Positions 32,608 to 41,278 of a DNA stretch of 64,000 nucleotides are shown here, one piece after another. Each line of letters starts with the position of its first letter. Within the stretch, counting starts at the first letter, position 1. The notes below the pieces were generated by a model. It was given only the letters and a program-made list of their open reading frames with translations. It was not told the DNA's origin and ran no database searches. This DNA comes from Segatella copri (lineage in GTDB: Bacteria; Bacteroidota; Bacteroidia; Bacteroidales; Bacteroidaceae), in NCBI RefSeq assembly GCF_019249795.2, contig NZ_CP156891.1, forward strand, positions 3,008,001 through 3,072,000. Direction: 5' to 3'. A program made the translations under genes and the position numbers.

Positions 32608-33567
32608 ATGGAAAGATATACAAAGCCACCATTGACCTATCAGCAGCAGGTTGAACTCCTCAAATCCAGAGGGCTTCAATTTGCTGACGAGGCACGTGCC
32701 AAAAGGCATCTTGCCAATATCAGCTATTATAGGATGAGTGCCTATATGCTGCCTTTTAAAGAAGCCAATCAAGAAGGAGAGATATTGGATTCTTTCAAGA
32801 AAGATATCACCTGGGATTGCGTCTATAACCTTTATGTTTTTGACAGAAAGCTCCGTTTGTTGGTATTTGATGCGATAGAAAGGCTTGAGGTAGCCATCAG
32901 AACTCAGATTATCTACCAATTAAGTCATAAATACGGTTCGCATTGGCAAGACAGACAGGATATATTCAATGAACCCAAGACCATCATGTTGCGTGATGGC
33001 AAGCAGATAACCATTGATGTATATTCGGAAATACAAAGTCATATCAGGGAACAGCTGCATAACAATCGTGCTGAGGTATTCATACAGCATTATACCAGCA
33101 AGTACTATGATCCGGTGAACCCACCTTCTTGGATGAGTGTGGAAATTATGTATTTCAACCATCTTTCAAGAATATGTATGGGGTTGAAGAACCGTGCTGA
33201 CATAGCGGGTATCGCCTCGTATTTCGGATTGCCTCCGAAGACATTTTGCTCCTGGTTGCATGCCATCAACTACGTGAGGAACATCTGTGCCCATCATGCC
33301 CGTCTTTGGAATCGAGATATGAGTATCGTGCCGGAGCGGTTGGAATTTTCCAAAAAGCACAAATGGCTCAGAGAACCTCATAAGGCGAGATTGAAGAAAT
33401 TCTATTATACTGCCTGTATCCTGAACTATCTGTTGCAGACGGTGAATCCTACTTCTCCATTCAAAACCAGGCTGATAGCATTGTTGGATGAGTATAAAGA
33501 TGTCGTGTCGCTACCTGCCATGGGCTTCCCTGAGGATTGGAAAGACGAAGAAATGTGGAAAATTTGA
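32608..33567 (+). CDS. Abi_2 (AbiD/AbiF family) abortive infection HEPN protein
   Basis: A 319-aa protein. The N-terminal YTKPPLTYQQQVELLKSRGL and RHLANISYYRMSAYMLPFK are hallmarks of the Abi_2 family of phage-resistance proteins. The C-terminal part has YVRNICAHHARLWNRDM, in which R224 and H229 form the RX4H motif of HEPN RNases. Family members block phage growth, presumably through RNA cleavage after infection. A separate structured RNA candidate with its own promoter follows directly (33634-33768), and an AAA/RloB defence pair converges from the other side. Intact length; the start is supported by the upstream promoter element. Confidence 0.85.
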   Translation: MERYTKPPLTYQQQVELLKSRGLQFADEARAKRHLANISYYRMSAYMLPFKEANQEGEILDSFKKDITWDCVYNLYVFDRKLRLLVFDAIERLEVAIRTQIIYQLSHKYGSHWQDRQDIFNEPKTIMLRDGKQITIDVYSEIQSHIREQLHNNRAEVFIQHYTSKYYDPVNPPSWMSVEIMYFNHLSRICMGLKNRADIAGIASYFGLPPKTFCSWLHAINYVRNICAHHARLWNRDMSIVPERLEFSKKHKWLREPHKARLKKFYYTACILNYLLQTVNPTSPFKTRLIALLDEYKDVVSLPAMGFPEDWKDEEMWKI

Positions 33568-33595
33568 AAAAACTTAGAAAAATCTTTGTTTTTTA

Positions 33596-33627
33596 TTTGG
33601 TAGTTTCAAAAAAAGTTCTTAACTTTG
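33596..33627 (+). promoter_or_regulatory. Strong Bacteroides-type promoter between the Abi_2 gene and the RloB gene
   Basis: TTTG at 33596-33599 and TAACTTTG at 33620-33627 match the -33 and -7 consensus elements with a 20-bp spacer. No open reading frame of useful length begins downstream before a terminator at 33718-33768. It therefore appears to drive a short non-coding RNA starting near 33634. Confidence 0.6.
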
Positions 33628-33633
33628 CAGCGC

Positions 33634-33768
33634 AAAAAGAAAGACAGTTCATTCAACTAAAGATAATAAGCCCCTCAGGCGCGCCGAAAGGCAGCATACT
33701 AGAGGGGCGTTACTTATTTTAGGCAGTAACGAAATTCCATAGGGATACGTTACTGCCTAAATTTTATC
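33634..33768 (+). ncRNA. Candidate structured small RNA (about 130 nt) next to the Abi_2 gene
   Basis: The transcript predicted from the promoter just upstream would contain a hairpin closed by GCCCCTC (33670-33676) and GAGGGGC (33702-33708), with an inner GCC-GAAA-GGC stem capped by a GNRA tetraloop, then a 14-bp perfect terminator stem. The heptamer CGTTACT occurs at 33708-33714 and again in the right terminator arm, so it can compete for the left arm (AGTAACG), giving an alternative fold. Recent work links AbiF-type proteins with small RNAs, so a partner RNA is plausible. This is inference from sequence only. Confidence 0.5.
33718..33768. terminator. Bidirectional terminator between Abi_2/ncRNA and RloB
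   Basis: TTTAGGCAGTAACG (33718-33731) and CGTTACTGCCTAAA (33748-33761) form a perfect 14-bp stem with a 16-nt loop. Runs of T follow on the plus strand (ATTTTAT) and precede on the minus strand (TTATTTTA). It separates the plus-strand Abi_2/RNA unit from the convergent minus-strand RloB gene and can stop transcription from both sides. Confidence 0.75.
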
Positions 33769-33781
33769 ATAGGTTCTGATT

Positions 33782-34429
33782 TTAAATATTCTTGTTTATA
33801 AAATCCTGCCAACTATTTTTGCCAATCCTTTCCATTAAAGCCTCACCCAGTTCATATACTTTGGTTTCTTTAAGTGCTGGGAAGTAATGTTGCTCTCCAG
33901 GTTGAGAGTCCTTGGCTTTAGCGTTAATGATAGCTTGAGCCATCAGTTTTACATATTCAGTTGCCGAAAATCCACCAGGGGTGAGTTTTGACAAAGCAAC
34001 CTTTACGTTGTGAGACTTAGAACAATCTATATCTTTCAAATCAGTAAGCTTGTGGTATAGAAGCCATACCTCAAAACATGGATTACTGATGGCTATATGA
34101 CATCCTGGGGTGTTTATGCAGAAACTACCCAATTCTTTTATCATGTCAATAGGCCATTTGTCCACGTCGATAACACACCAGAGAGAGTCACCATCTTCAG
34201 CATTCAGCCCCTCTTCTGTCATATACTTTTTCGCTGATGCCAATACATGTGAAGGGGCAGACTCAGTTTGCTTATGCTCCAAGATTCTAACCTTGATACG
34301 TTCGAAATTATCGAACGGTGCAAAATAACTTGGTTCTGTCTTTGTACCCTCACATGCGATAACAAAAAGACTATAGTCTCTTGCCTTGGCTTCCTCATGC
34401 TTATAGTAGCTGCGTTTTTTATATGGCAT
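33782..34429 (-). CDS. RloB-like TOPRIM protein of an ATPase/TOPRIM defence pair (AbiL/PARIS-like)
   Basis: A 215-aa protein. FVIACEGTKTEPSYF (Glu27) and WCVIDVDKW (Asp88 and Asp90) form the split TOPRIM-type acidic site seen in RloB, with ISNPCFEVWLLYH in the centre being highly typical of this family. The gene begins 3 bp after the stop of an AAA ATPase gene on the same strand. This ATPase-RloB pair corresponds to the AbiLi/AbiLii type and is analogous to PARIS (AriA/AriB): the ATPase is thought to trap and release the TOPRIM effector when phage is sensed. The exact system name is not certain. Confidence 0.8.
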   Translation of the reverse strand: MPYKKRSYYKHEEAKARDYSLFVIACEGTKTEPSYFAPFDNFERIKVRILEHKQTESAPSHVLASAKKYMTEEGLNAEDGDSLWCVIDVDKWPIDMIKELGSFCINTPGCHIAISNPCFEVWLLYHKLTDLKDIDCSKSHNVKVALSKLTPGGFSATEYVKLMAQAIINAKAKDSQPGEQHYFPALKETKVYELGEALMERIGKNSWQDFINKNI

Positions 34430-34432
34430 ACG

Positions 34433-35773
34433 TCAGTCCTCCCATTTTAAATCCTCTAAATGAGCTAAGAAAGGAATAGCTCCAAAGCGTCCTTTCAAGT
34501 AGCCTTTTTGAATGTCCAAATCATTTCGTGGTTTGAAATCATTAAGCGTATAGAAACGAGAGCTTTGGTTCTTTCTGTCTTTCTCAACAAACCAAATCTC
34601 ATCATTCCTGAAGATAGAGCAATCAAGAAGGCATGATTCGTGGGATGAGAAGATAATTTGTCCAAGGATAGGCATTCCCATCACTTTTTCTACAAACATC
34701 TTCAATAGGTTGGCATGGATACTCCTGTCAATCTCATCGACAATGATAGTCTTGTCAGACTGCATCAGGTCATAAAGAACTGGCGCAAAATCAAACAATC
34801 GTTGTGTACCATCCGATTCCTCTTTTAACTCGAAACTCACAGCCTTGTTGTTTACAACATGACTGGTTGTTATTCTTCGGATCATATATTTATCATCTTC
34901 TTCCTTTGTAACGCCAATAGTAAAATACTGCGTTTCAATCACACCAGACTCTTCTTTTTTGAGATTAGTCTTGATGTCCTCGAAAATTTTATCCAAAGGC
35001 ATACCAGTCTGCGAGACAAATTTATCCAAATCATCTTCATGCAACTCTATGTCTTGAATGCCTACATCAAAACTTCTTAAGAGCTTTTCAGAAAAATGCT
35101 TGAATTTCAGATTTTCGTATTGAGTATCAAAAATAGACGCAGACTTGGTCTCAGGGAAGAAGATTTTCAGATTGTCTTTGAACCATTCCCTGACTCTGTT
35201 GATTCTTGGCTCTTTGATAATATCCTCATGTTTGATAAGTAATTCATCATTTTTCAAAATGTTATCTTCCAGCAAACTAACCAATAGAGCCTTTTTTTCA
35301 TCACCATCGACATATTTCCTGCCCATTTTGACAACAGGTTTGTTTGTCTCTTTAGAGTAGGTACGTTCAAAGACCATTTCATCTTTTTCTACACCTGTTT
35401 CATAAAGCCATTCCTCCAAGCAGAGCTTTGACACATAAGTAACTCCATAGTTATATATTTTATTCTTATAGCTGAACTCTACTGATTGTGAGACAGGAGT
35501 AACCTCATCAGAAAATTTATTTCTGATATATCTGATGTCAGAAGGAACTCTACCTTTTAAAACAATGTCACGCAGCAAATTTGCTGCTTTAATCATATTT
35601 GATTTGCCAGCACCATTTGCACCGTAAATGACTGAACCTTTCAGAACATTCACGTTGGTATTAATCTTATGAAGATGGTCTGTATGACTCTTCAAAGATT
35701 TTGCAGGCAACATATTGAACTCCGTTTCTTCTAAAAAAGAAAAGATGTTACTAAAGTCGAATCTGATAAGCAT
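34433..35773 (-). CDS. AAA (ABC-like) ATPase of the ATPase/TOPRIM defence pair
   Basis: A 446-aa ATPase. Walker A GANGAGKSN lies near residues 51-59, with Walker B IIVDEIDRSIH in the C-terminal part followed by IIFSSHESCLLDC, which contains the switch His. The N-terminus (MLIRFDFSNIFSFLEE) is typical of the AAA_15/AAA_21 group of RloA-like ATPases. The middle region is helical and charged. It is the first gene of a two-gene minus-strand operon with the RloB-like gene. A TTACTTTGC element upstream on the minus strand may be its promoter (one mismatch to consensus). Confidence 0.82.
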   Translation of the reverse strand: MLIRFDFSNIFSFLEETEFNMLPAKSLKSHTDHLHKINTNVNVLKGSVIYGANGAGKSNMIKAANLLRDIVLKGRVPSDIRYIRNKFSDEVTPVSQSVEFSYKNKIYNYGVTYVSKLCLEEWLYETGVEKDEMVFERTYSKETNKPVVKMGRKYVDGDEKKALLVSLLEDNILKNDELLIKHEDIIKEPRINRVREWFKDNLKIFFPETKSASIFDTQYENLKFKHFSEKLLRSFDVGIQDIELHEDDLDKFVSQTGMPLDKIFEDIKTNLKKEESGVIETQYFTIGVTKEEDDKYMIRRITTSHVVNNKAVSFELKEESDGTQRLFDFAPVLYDLMQSDKTIIVDEIDRSIHANLLKMFVEKVMGMPILGQIIFSSHESCLLDCSIFRNDEIWFVEKDRKNQSSRFYTLNDFKPRNDLDIQKGYLKGRFGAIPFLAHLEDLKWED

Positions 35774-35807
35774 AATCTAATCTGTTTTTAATTCTATTGC
35801 AAAGTAA

Positions 35808-35880
35808 CGAAAAAATCTCGAAAAATATGCGGTTTACTACAAATATTTATAGTAATTTATATATTAACGAGATTTTTTCG
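35808..35880. repeat. 13-bp perfect inverted repeat between the defence operon and mobC
   Basis: CGAAAAAATCTCG (35808-35820) and CGAGATTTTTTCG (35868-35880) are exact inverted copies 47 bp apart. Between and after them, ATGCGGTTT occurs twice in direct orientation (one copy right after the repeat). The pair lies where the cargo genes meet the mobilisation genes. It could be a terminator for mobC, an operator, or the scar of the cargo insertion. Confidence 0.6.
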
Positions 35881-35895
35881 GCATAAATGCGGTTT

Positions 35896-37899
35896 TTACT
35901 TCTGTATCAAGTGCTTCAAATTCTCGTCAGCAGCGATGCGTTCCAGCTCGTCCTTGACAATCAGCTTGACATCCTCCTTTATCCGATTGTAGTTGTCCTG
36001 AATGGCTTGCTTCATGCAGTCGTTGCCATCGGTATCCTTGAAATCGTTGACGATAGGGATAGGCTGATAATGGCTTTCCTCTCGCTTTACTTTGTCGGTG
36101 TCAACGACAATCTCGGCATGGAAGATTTTCTGCTCTATGCGCTCGGTGAAGTTGTCGGAAACAGAGCCGACAAACATACCTTGGGTAAGACCACTAATCT
36201 TGCTTGGCGGAATGAGACTATCCATTTGGGTATTGATGGACGTAGAGACATCCTGACGGTTGATGGAAATGGACTGACGCTTTTGGAGCACTTTTCCAAA
36301 GCGCTCGGATAAAGTCTTGGCGGTCTCGCCAACAACCTGTCCGCTGAAGATATTACCAACGGTATTGATAACCACCTTTGCCTCCTTATCCCCATAATCA
36401 CGGACCAACTGTGAGAAGTCCTGAAAGCCCAAGCAGACGGCAACCTTGTTGCTTCGTGCCGTAGCAATCAGATTATCCAAGCCTTTGAAATAGATGGTCG
36501 GCAACTCGTCAATGATAACGGATGATTTGAGTTGTCCCTTCTTGTTGATGAGTTTCACTATGCGGCTGTTGTACAAGCCAAGTGCCGCACCATAAATGTT
36601 CTGACGGTCGGGATTGTTGCCGACACATAGAATCTTCGGTTCTTCGGGATTGTTGATGTCGAGTGTAAACTCGCTTGCGGACATCACCCAATAGAGTTGT
36701 GGTGAGATCATTCGTGACAACGGAATCTTTGCGCTTGCAATCTGACCCGCCAACTGCTCCATCGCCCCACCTTGCCAGGCATCCATGAACGGAGATAAAT
36801 AATTTTCAAGTTCGGGATAGCTCGTTAGTATCGGAAAGACATCTTCGTATCTGCGGTTGAGCAGTTCGATGGCATGAGGAAAGGTGCAATACTTTCCGTC
36901 CTTGTAGATTCTTAGGTACCAGATGATGGCAGCAAACAGAATAATCGGACTCTCCACGAAGAAGTCGCCCTGCTTCTGTACCCACGTCTTGTTGAGATTG
37001 AGCATGATGGTGTATGCACTCTCATAAGCATCGGAAATGTCACTCATAAAATCTGGGTGAATAGGATTACAGCGATGACTTCTGCGAGGATCGTCAAAGT
37101 TGATGACATAGAACTGGGGCTTGACCTTATATCCATTCTGATGGTTCATCATGTGGTTGTAGGCAATCGTCGAAAGGTCGGAAAACTTGAAATCATAGAT
37201 ATACATTGAATACCCCTTCTCTATCTGCTGTTTGATGTAGTTGTTCACGACAGCAAAGGACTTACCACTACCCGGTGTACCTAACACGATGGTCGCTCGG
37301 AACGGATTGACCACGTTGATCCATCCTCTCTGCCATTTCTTCTTGTAGTAGAAGCGAGTGGGCAGATTGACAGAATACTCGTTCTCCATGAGTTTGGTCT
37401 CCTGCATGAAACTCTCGTTCTCATTATTGAACACATCCTCCATGAGGTTGTGCTTCAAGAGTCGGCTCATCCACAGTCCACCCATCAACAGGCAGATATA
37501 ACCTGCTGTCATTGTAAAGATGTACAGCGTGGCATTGCCCAAATAAGATATAGGCAACAATAATATCCACCAGTTGAGGAAGAACAAGAAGAAGCCAACT
37601 GCAAGAACCGTAAAAATCCTGTTCCAACTCATCTTTTCTGCTTTCACGCCCTTGGTTCCCAAACATGAGAGCGCCAGGAGAAGAAGCGAAAACAGCTTGG
37701 TATAGAGAATGGAATGAAACAAACCACCTGTACGGTTGAAGTTGATCAGGATTCTGTCAACCACCCCGATTGTCACTCCCCAAATGTGCATTGCCTCGTA
37801 GCAATACCAATATACATTCATAATTGCGAGTATGATACTCACAGCACGGAGAAAATCCATAATTTTCCCCAATGCTCTCAAATCGTCTTCTTGTGCCAT
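35896..37899 (-). CDS. mobC: Conjugal transfer coupling protein MobC (VirD4/TraG-type ATPase, YWFCY domain)
   Basis: A 667-aa inner-membrane ATPase. The N-terminus holds VYWYCYEAMHIWG, the YWFCY domain signature of Bacteroides coupling proteins, and several helices within the first 160 residues. Walker A is LGTPGSGKSF (around residues 207-216), and further TraG-type motifs are VIIDELPTIYFKG and GFQDFSQLVRDYG. It brings relaxase-bound DNA to the mating channel. It is the last gene of the minus-strand mobA-mobB-mobC group, transcribed away from the tra operon as in CTnDOT. Confidence 0.88.
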   Translation of the reverse strand: MAQEDDLRALGKIMDFLRAVSIILAIMNVYWYCYEAMHIWGVTIGVVDRILINFNRTGGLFHSILYTKLFSLLLLALSCLGTKGVKAEKMSWNRIFTVLAVGFFLFFLNWWILLLPISYLGNATLYIFTMTAGYICLLMGGLWMSRLLKHNLMEDVFNNENESFMQETKLMENEYSVNLPTRFYYKKKWQRGWINVVNPFRATIVLGTPGSGKSFAVVNNYIKQQIEKGYSMYIYDFKFSDLSTIAYNHMMNHQNGYKVKPQFYVINFDDPRRSHRCNPIHPDFMSDISDAYESAYTIMLNLNKTWVQKQGDFFVESPIILFAAIIWYLRIYKDGKYCTFPHAIELLNRRYEDVFPILTSYPELENYLSPFMDAWQGGAMEQLAGQIASAKIPLSRMISPQLYWVMSASEFTLDINNPEEPKILCVGNNPDRQNIYGAALGLYNSRIVKLINKKGQLKSSVIIDELPTIYFKGLDNLIATARSNKVAVCLGFQDFSQLVRDYGDKEAKVVINTVGNIFSGQVVGETAKTLSERFGKVLQKRQSISINRQDVSTSINTQMDSLIPPSKISGLTQGMFVGSVSDNFTERIEQKIFHAEIVVDTDKVKREESHYQPIPIVNDFKDTDGNDCMKQAIQDNYNRIKEDVKLIVKDELERIAADENLKHLIQK

Positions 37900-38052
37900 T
37901 GTTTTTCAGTTTTGAAGTTATACAATTTGTTTGAATAAAAAACTCACGCTCAGCAATCCGAAAGTAAACTTTCATTGCATCCGCTTAATCGTTTTTTCTG
38001 ATTGAAGAATGGCTTTCTCCATTGTATAAGAAAGCCAACCCTGATGATACGG

Positions 38053-39306
38053 TTAAAGGCTTCGTCCTTTACGTTTCTTCTTCTTTCTACGCAACTCTCT
38101 ATCAAATGCTGCTTCCTGTGCCTCGTTGGAAGAACCATTCCCTGCCATAAGTCCAAGACCGCTGCCGTCCTCATCGAACAAGCCAGAACCTTGAAGTTCC
38201 TGCTCCAAGCCAGAGTCTTCTTCTTTTGGAATGGCAAGCGGTATCGGCTGTTCGTTCTCGTAAGGCAAGGTGAAGTGCTCCTGTAGGGCATTGGCAGAAA
38301 GATTCGTTCCAAGCCGTGAACCATTGAACACGCTTTGAGTGCGGTGGTCAATAAATGTTGCTCCGTAGATACGGCCGTCAGCTGTATGGCGGAAAACAAC
38401 ATCAATACCCTTTGCTTTCAGCAGTTCAACAAACTTATCCTTATTGTACGTCTGCTTCAAGACTGCTTCCACGCTATGACGGGTCATCTCGGAGAGTTTC
38501 TTTTCCTCCTTGAACTTCTTGGTAGAATAAGCGAACCGTTTTTCTATTGCCTCCACACCGACAGATTTGTCAATCTTGGAAGCCTTGAAAGGATTTCCCA
38601 CCTTGTTGCCCTGTCCGTCCGTGGCAGAATAGACAAAACCATGATACTCACGACCGCCAACTTCGCCTCTGACTTCCTCCAAGGATATATTATATAAGGA
38701 AAGAAGTGTACGGTATTCGCCTAAGGACTGGAACCTGTAGGTGGCGCAGAGTGATTTCACGGTGTTGGCAACCTGCTTTTTCACATTGCCTTGGCTTACA
38801 TCCACCTTACGGAGCGGATTGTCTGCTTGGCGTTGCTTGCGGTCTGCCTTGTGGAGATTGTACTTCTCCTCCAAGTCACGGGTGATAGCCTTGCTCCTAT
38901 GGTAGTTGTATCGGCTATCCAAACACTTGCCGTTTTCATCCACTCGGATGGTCACGATGTGCATGTGATGACGGTCGATATCCTCATGCTTGTAAACCAT
39001 GTATGGCTGGTTGCCATATCCCATGCGCTCCAAGTATTCACGGGCGATGTTCTCCATGTCCATATCCGTCAGCACATCATCGGGATGCGGATTCAAGGAT
39101 ATATGCACGACAGGCTTCTCTGTTCTGATGTGCGGAGAAAGGTATCGCTGGAAATCACGCAAGGCATAGGCGATGCTCGTCTTTCCCGAACAATCATCGA
39201 AGATCTTGTTCGTTGCCAAGAGCTTTCCCTCTTCCTTGTTAATCTTCTCACCATTGTATGCCAGTGCGCCATACAATGAACTTCCGAAACTTATCTTTGC
39301 GACCAT
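38053..39306 (-). CDS. mobB: Relaxase/mobilisation nuclease MobB
   Basis: A 417-aa protein. VVHISLNPHPDDVLTD and the three-His-type metal motif DIDRHHMHIVTIRVDENG (around residues 108-125) mark it as a relaxase that nicks oriT and stays covalently attached to the strand. Tyrosines close to the N-terminus (SLYGALAYN) are candidates for the nucleophile. The C-terminal 70 residues are low-complexity and end in a very basic RRKKKKRKGRSL tail. The start overlaps the end of mobA by 16 bp. mobC begins 154 bp downstream. Confidence 0.87.
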   Translation of the reverse strand: MVAKISFGSSLYGALAYNGEKINKEEGKLLATNKIFDDCSGKTSIAYALRDFQRYLSPHIRTEKPVVHISLNPHPDDVLTDMDMENIAREYLERMGYGNQPYMVYKHEDIDRHHMHIVTIRVDENGKCLDSRYNYHRSKAITRDLEEKYNLHKADRKQRQADNPLRKVDVSQGNVKKQVANTVKSLCATYRFQSLGEYRTLLSLYNISLEEVRGEVGGREYHGFVYSATDGQGNKVGNPFKASKIDKSVGVEAIEKRFAYSTKKFKEEKKLSEMTRHSVEAVLKQTYNKDKFVELLKAKGIDVVFRHTADGRIYGATFIDHRTQSVFNGSRLGTNLSANALQEHFTLPYENEQPIPLAIPKEEDSGLEQELQGSGLFDEDGSGLGLMAGNGSSNEAQEAAFDRELRRKKKKRKGRSL

Positions 39307-39710
39307 CTTTCCTCAAACTTACGGGTTAGTTCAACAATCTCACGGGTAAGAGAGACCAGTTCCCTGGTGCAGTTCTCCAGCTTATAGAGCAAAGCCATTG
39401 CCTTTTTCTCGGAGAAATGACAACGGAGTTCCTTGACAACCTGGTTGTAGTTGTTGCCAATCATTCGGTACTGCGAGTGAAAAGAAGAAAGCTTGGTGTA
39501 GTATTCCACCAGCGTCTTGTCCTCTCGCAACACCTTGAACGGCTCGCCGAAAATACGTGCCTTGGCAAAGACAGCCTTTGCCTTCACATCAGTCTGCTCA
39601 TACATGACGAGGAATTTCATCCACTCGTCATCGTCGAACCGAAGCATCACATGGTGCAACTTCGGGTTCAGCTTGGGGATTCGTCCCCCTCGTTTTTTTT
39701 CTGTGTTCAT
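39291..39710 (-). CDS. mobA: Mobilisation accessory protein MobA
   Basis: A 139-aa protein with a basic N-terminus (MNTEKKRGGRIPKLNP), a ribbon-helix-helix-like region (HHVMLRFDDDEWMKFLVMYE) and a helical C-terminus with MIGNNYNQVVKELR, the usual signature of relaxosome accessory proteins. It likely binds oriT DNA next to it and helps the relaxase. The frame is open upstream to 39755, but the ATG at 39710 gives the family N-terminus. Its leader contains CCACTTAATCCA seven bases before the start, a motif also found before traI and traN. Confidence 0.85.
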   Translation of the reverse strand: MNTEKKRGGRIPKLNPKLHHVMLRFDDDEWMKFLVMYEQTDVKAKAVFAKARIFGEPFKVLREDKTLVEYYTKLSSFHSQYRMIGNNYNQVVKELRCHFSEKKAMALLYKLENCTRELVSLTREIVELTRKFEERWSQR

Positions 39711-40517
39711 ATTAAAATGGATTAAGTGGTACATGCGGCAATAATGGAATTGCACAAACTATCGTCAGATTGGAACATGGGGAGCCCGACTTCGGAGAGG
39801 CTACCAACCCGGCAGGGCAAGGTCTTTGAGGTACCCTCGAACATCGGCTGCGCTCGGAAGAATGAAAAGGAACTTTTCTTCTTCTCTCGCTGGCACGATG
39901 TTACGGGGAGTAACTCCAAAGGTTTTGAGTAACTCAAAACATACCTTGCTATGTCTTTGAGGACATAAAAATCCGCTTAGGGTGGATTGAAGTTAGCCTT
40001 CGTAAGAAACTGTCCCATTCCGAATGGAAGCTGTTCGGGAAATCCAGTCCTTTGCGGAGCATCAAGCCTTAGTTCTTCTCGGAACGATATGGATGCGCTA
40101 TCCATTGCTTTGCCTTTCGGGTGCAAAATTACGGCTAAAAAAGCGCCCTTGGAACAGATGCACCCCAGACAACCACTGCAACTATCGGCAACATGCTGCC
40201 ACAGGATTTGAAAACCATTGTTTTTCGGAAAAAGCGTTGTTACTTTGCAGCGTGATTCAAATGAATCGGTGTTCATTGGAATGCTTGAATTACTGTTTGT
40301 TGGACTATGTGGAAGCACATTTGGATAGTCAAAAATACATCCATAAATATCCGCACAGACCCACATGAACAATTGATTAGAAAAGCAAGTGTTCAAATGT
40401 TCTTTTGAACACTCATGTTGACAATAACACGTTCAATCACAAAAACGGATAAGTGACCGTTCAAGGTGACACTCAATCCAACAATATAATGTATAACAAC
40501 TCATAGAGACAAACAAA
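39711..40517. other. Long intergenic region between mobA and traA, likely containing oriT
   Basis: Eight hundred bases without a credible gene separate the divergent mob and tra operons, the position of oriT in related elements. Two inverted repeats share the core GAGTAACTC: one around GGAGTAACTCC (39907-39917) and a perfect 19-bp one, GTTTTGAGTAACTCAAAAC (39922-39940). Further right, AGTGTTCAAA and TTTGAACACT (40388-40413) form a 10-bp perfect inverted repeat with a 6-nt loop near the traA start, a likely operator. A short frame at 39726-39932 is judged non-coding. No consensus -7 promoter was found for traA. Confidence 0.5.
40388..40413. promoter_or_regulatory. Inverted repeat upstream of traA (candidate operator)
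   Basis: AGTGTTCAAA-tgttct-TTTGAACACT, a 10-bp perfect inverted repeat 105 bp before the traA start. The arm GTGTTCAAA is also the outer arm of the nested repeat after the rteB-like gene (31666-31703). Sharing between a tra leader and the regulator locus suggests a common binding protein, although both could also act as hairpins in RNA. Confidence 0.5.
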
Positions 40518-41273
40518 ATGGAAAAGACAAAGTATGTGGCATTCTCCACCCAAAAAGGAGGCGCAGGCAAGACGACGCTCACGGTGCTTGTGGCAAGTTA
40601 CCTGCATTACGTGAAGGGATTCAATGTGGCAATCATTGATTGCGACCACCCTCAGTATAGCATCAGCGGCATCCGTAGCCGTGATGCAGAAGCGTCCGTC
40701 AAGGACGCACATTACAAGAAGATGGCTTATGAGCAAATCAAGAAGTTGAACAAAAAGCCGTATCCTGTAACAAAAAGCAAGGCAGAGGATGCCTTGGAGG
40801 TTGCCGAGAAGATGAAGGCAAAGCACCCTACATTGGACTTCATCTTCTTTGATTTGCCAGGAACCGCAAACAACAACGATGTGATTTGCTTGGTTTCCAA
40901 GATGAATCATATCTTCACGCCGATTATAGCAGACCGTGTGGTATTGACAAGTTCCATCGGATATGCCAAGACTATCAAAGAGGCGTTCATCACCATCGGA
41001 AGGAGCAACGTCAAGAGTATTCATCTTGTCTGGAACATGGTGGATGGTCGTGAAAAGACGGAACTGTATGATACCTACGAAAAGGTATTCGCAGAGCATG
41101 CACTTTCTGTATTGAAGACATTTTTGCCAGACAGCAAGCGTTTCCGCAAGGAGACTGCCAATGAGAGAAAAGCGGTATTTCGCTCTACAGTGTTTCCCGC
41201 AGACAAGAGCCTTGTAAGAGGAAGTAATCTTGACAAGTTGGTGGACGAAGTATTAACAATCATCAAAACATAA
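40518..41273 (+). CDS. traA: TraA, ParA-family ATPase of the conjugation operon
   Basis: A 251-aa deviant Walker A ATPase (FSTQKGGAGKTTLTV, residues about 9-23) with the Walker B region FIFFDLPGTANNND. Such ParA/MinD-type proteins open the transfer operon of CTnDOT-like elements, where their role may be positioning of DNA or the transfer machine. It is followed after 5 bp by traB and the rest of the tra genes on the same strand, all in the expected order. Confidence 0.88.
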   Translation: MEKTKYVAFSTQKGGAGKTTLTVLVASYLHYVKGFNVAIIDCDHPQYSISGIRSRDAEASVKDAHYKKMAYEQIKKLNKKPYPVTKSKAEDALEVAEKMKAKHPTLDFIFFDLPGTANNNDVICLVSKMNHIFTPIIADRVVLTSSIGYAKTIKEAFITIGRSNVKSIHLVWNMVDGREKTELYDTYEKVFAEHALSVLKTFLPDSKRFRKETANERKAVFRSTVFPADKSLVRGSNLDKLVDEVLTIIKT

Positions 41274-41278
41274 GTAAC

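Noticed and set aside
33735..33745. TTCCATAGGGA shared between the RNA terminator loop and the 32-bp palindrome at 4587
   Set aside because: Eleven bases shared between two places in 64 kb can occur by chance, and the contexts are unrelated. No further similarity flanks it.
39726..39932. Plus-strand frame of 68 codons in the mobA-traA gap
   Set aside because: It lies in the presumed oriT region, covers the GAGTAACTC inverted repeats, and shows no domain or coupling to neighbours. The repeats explain the sequence better than a gene.
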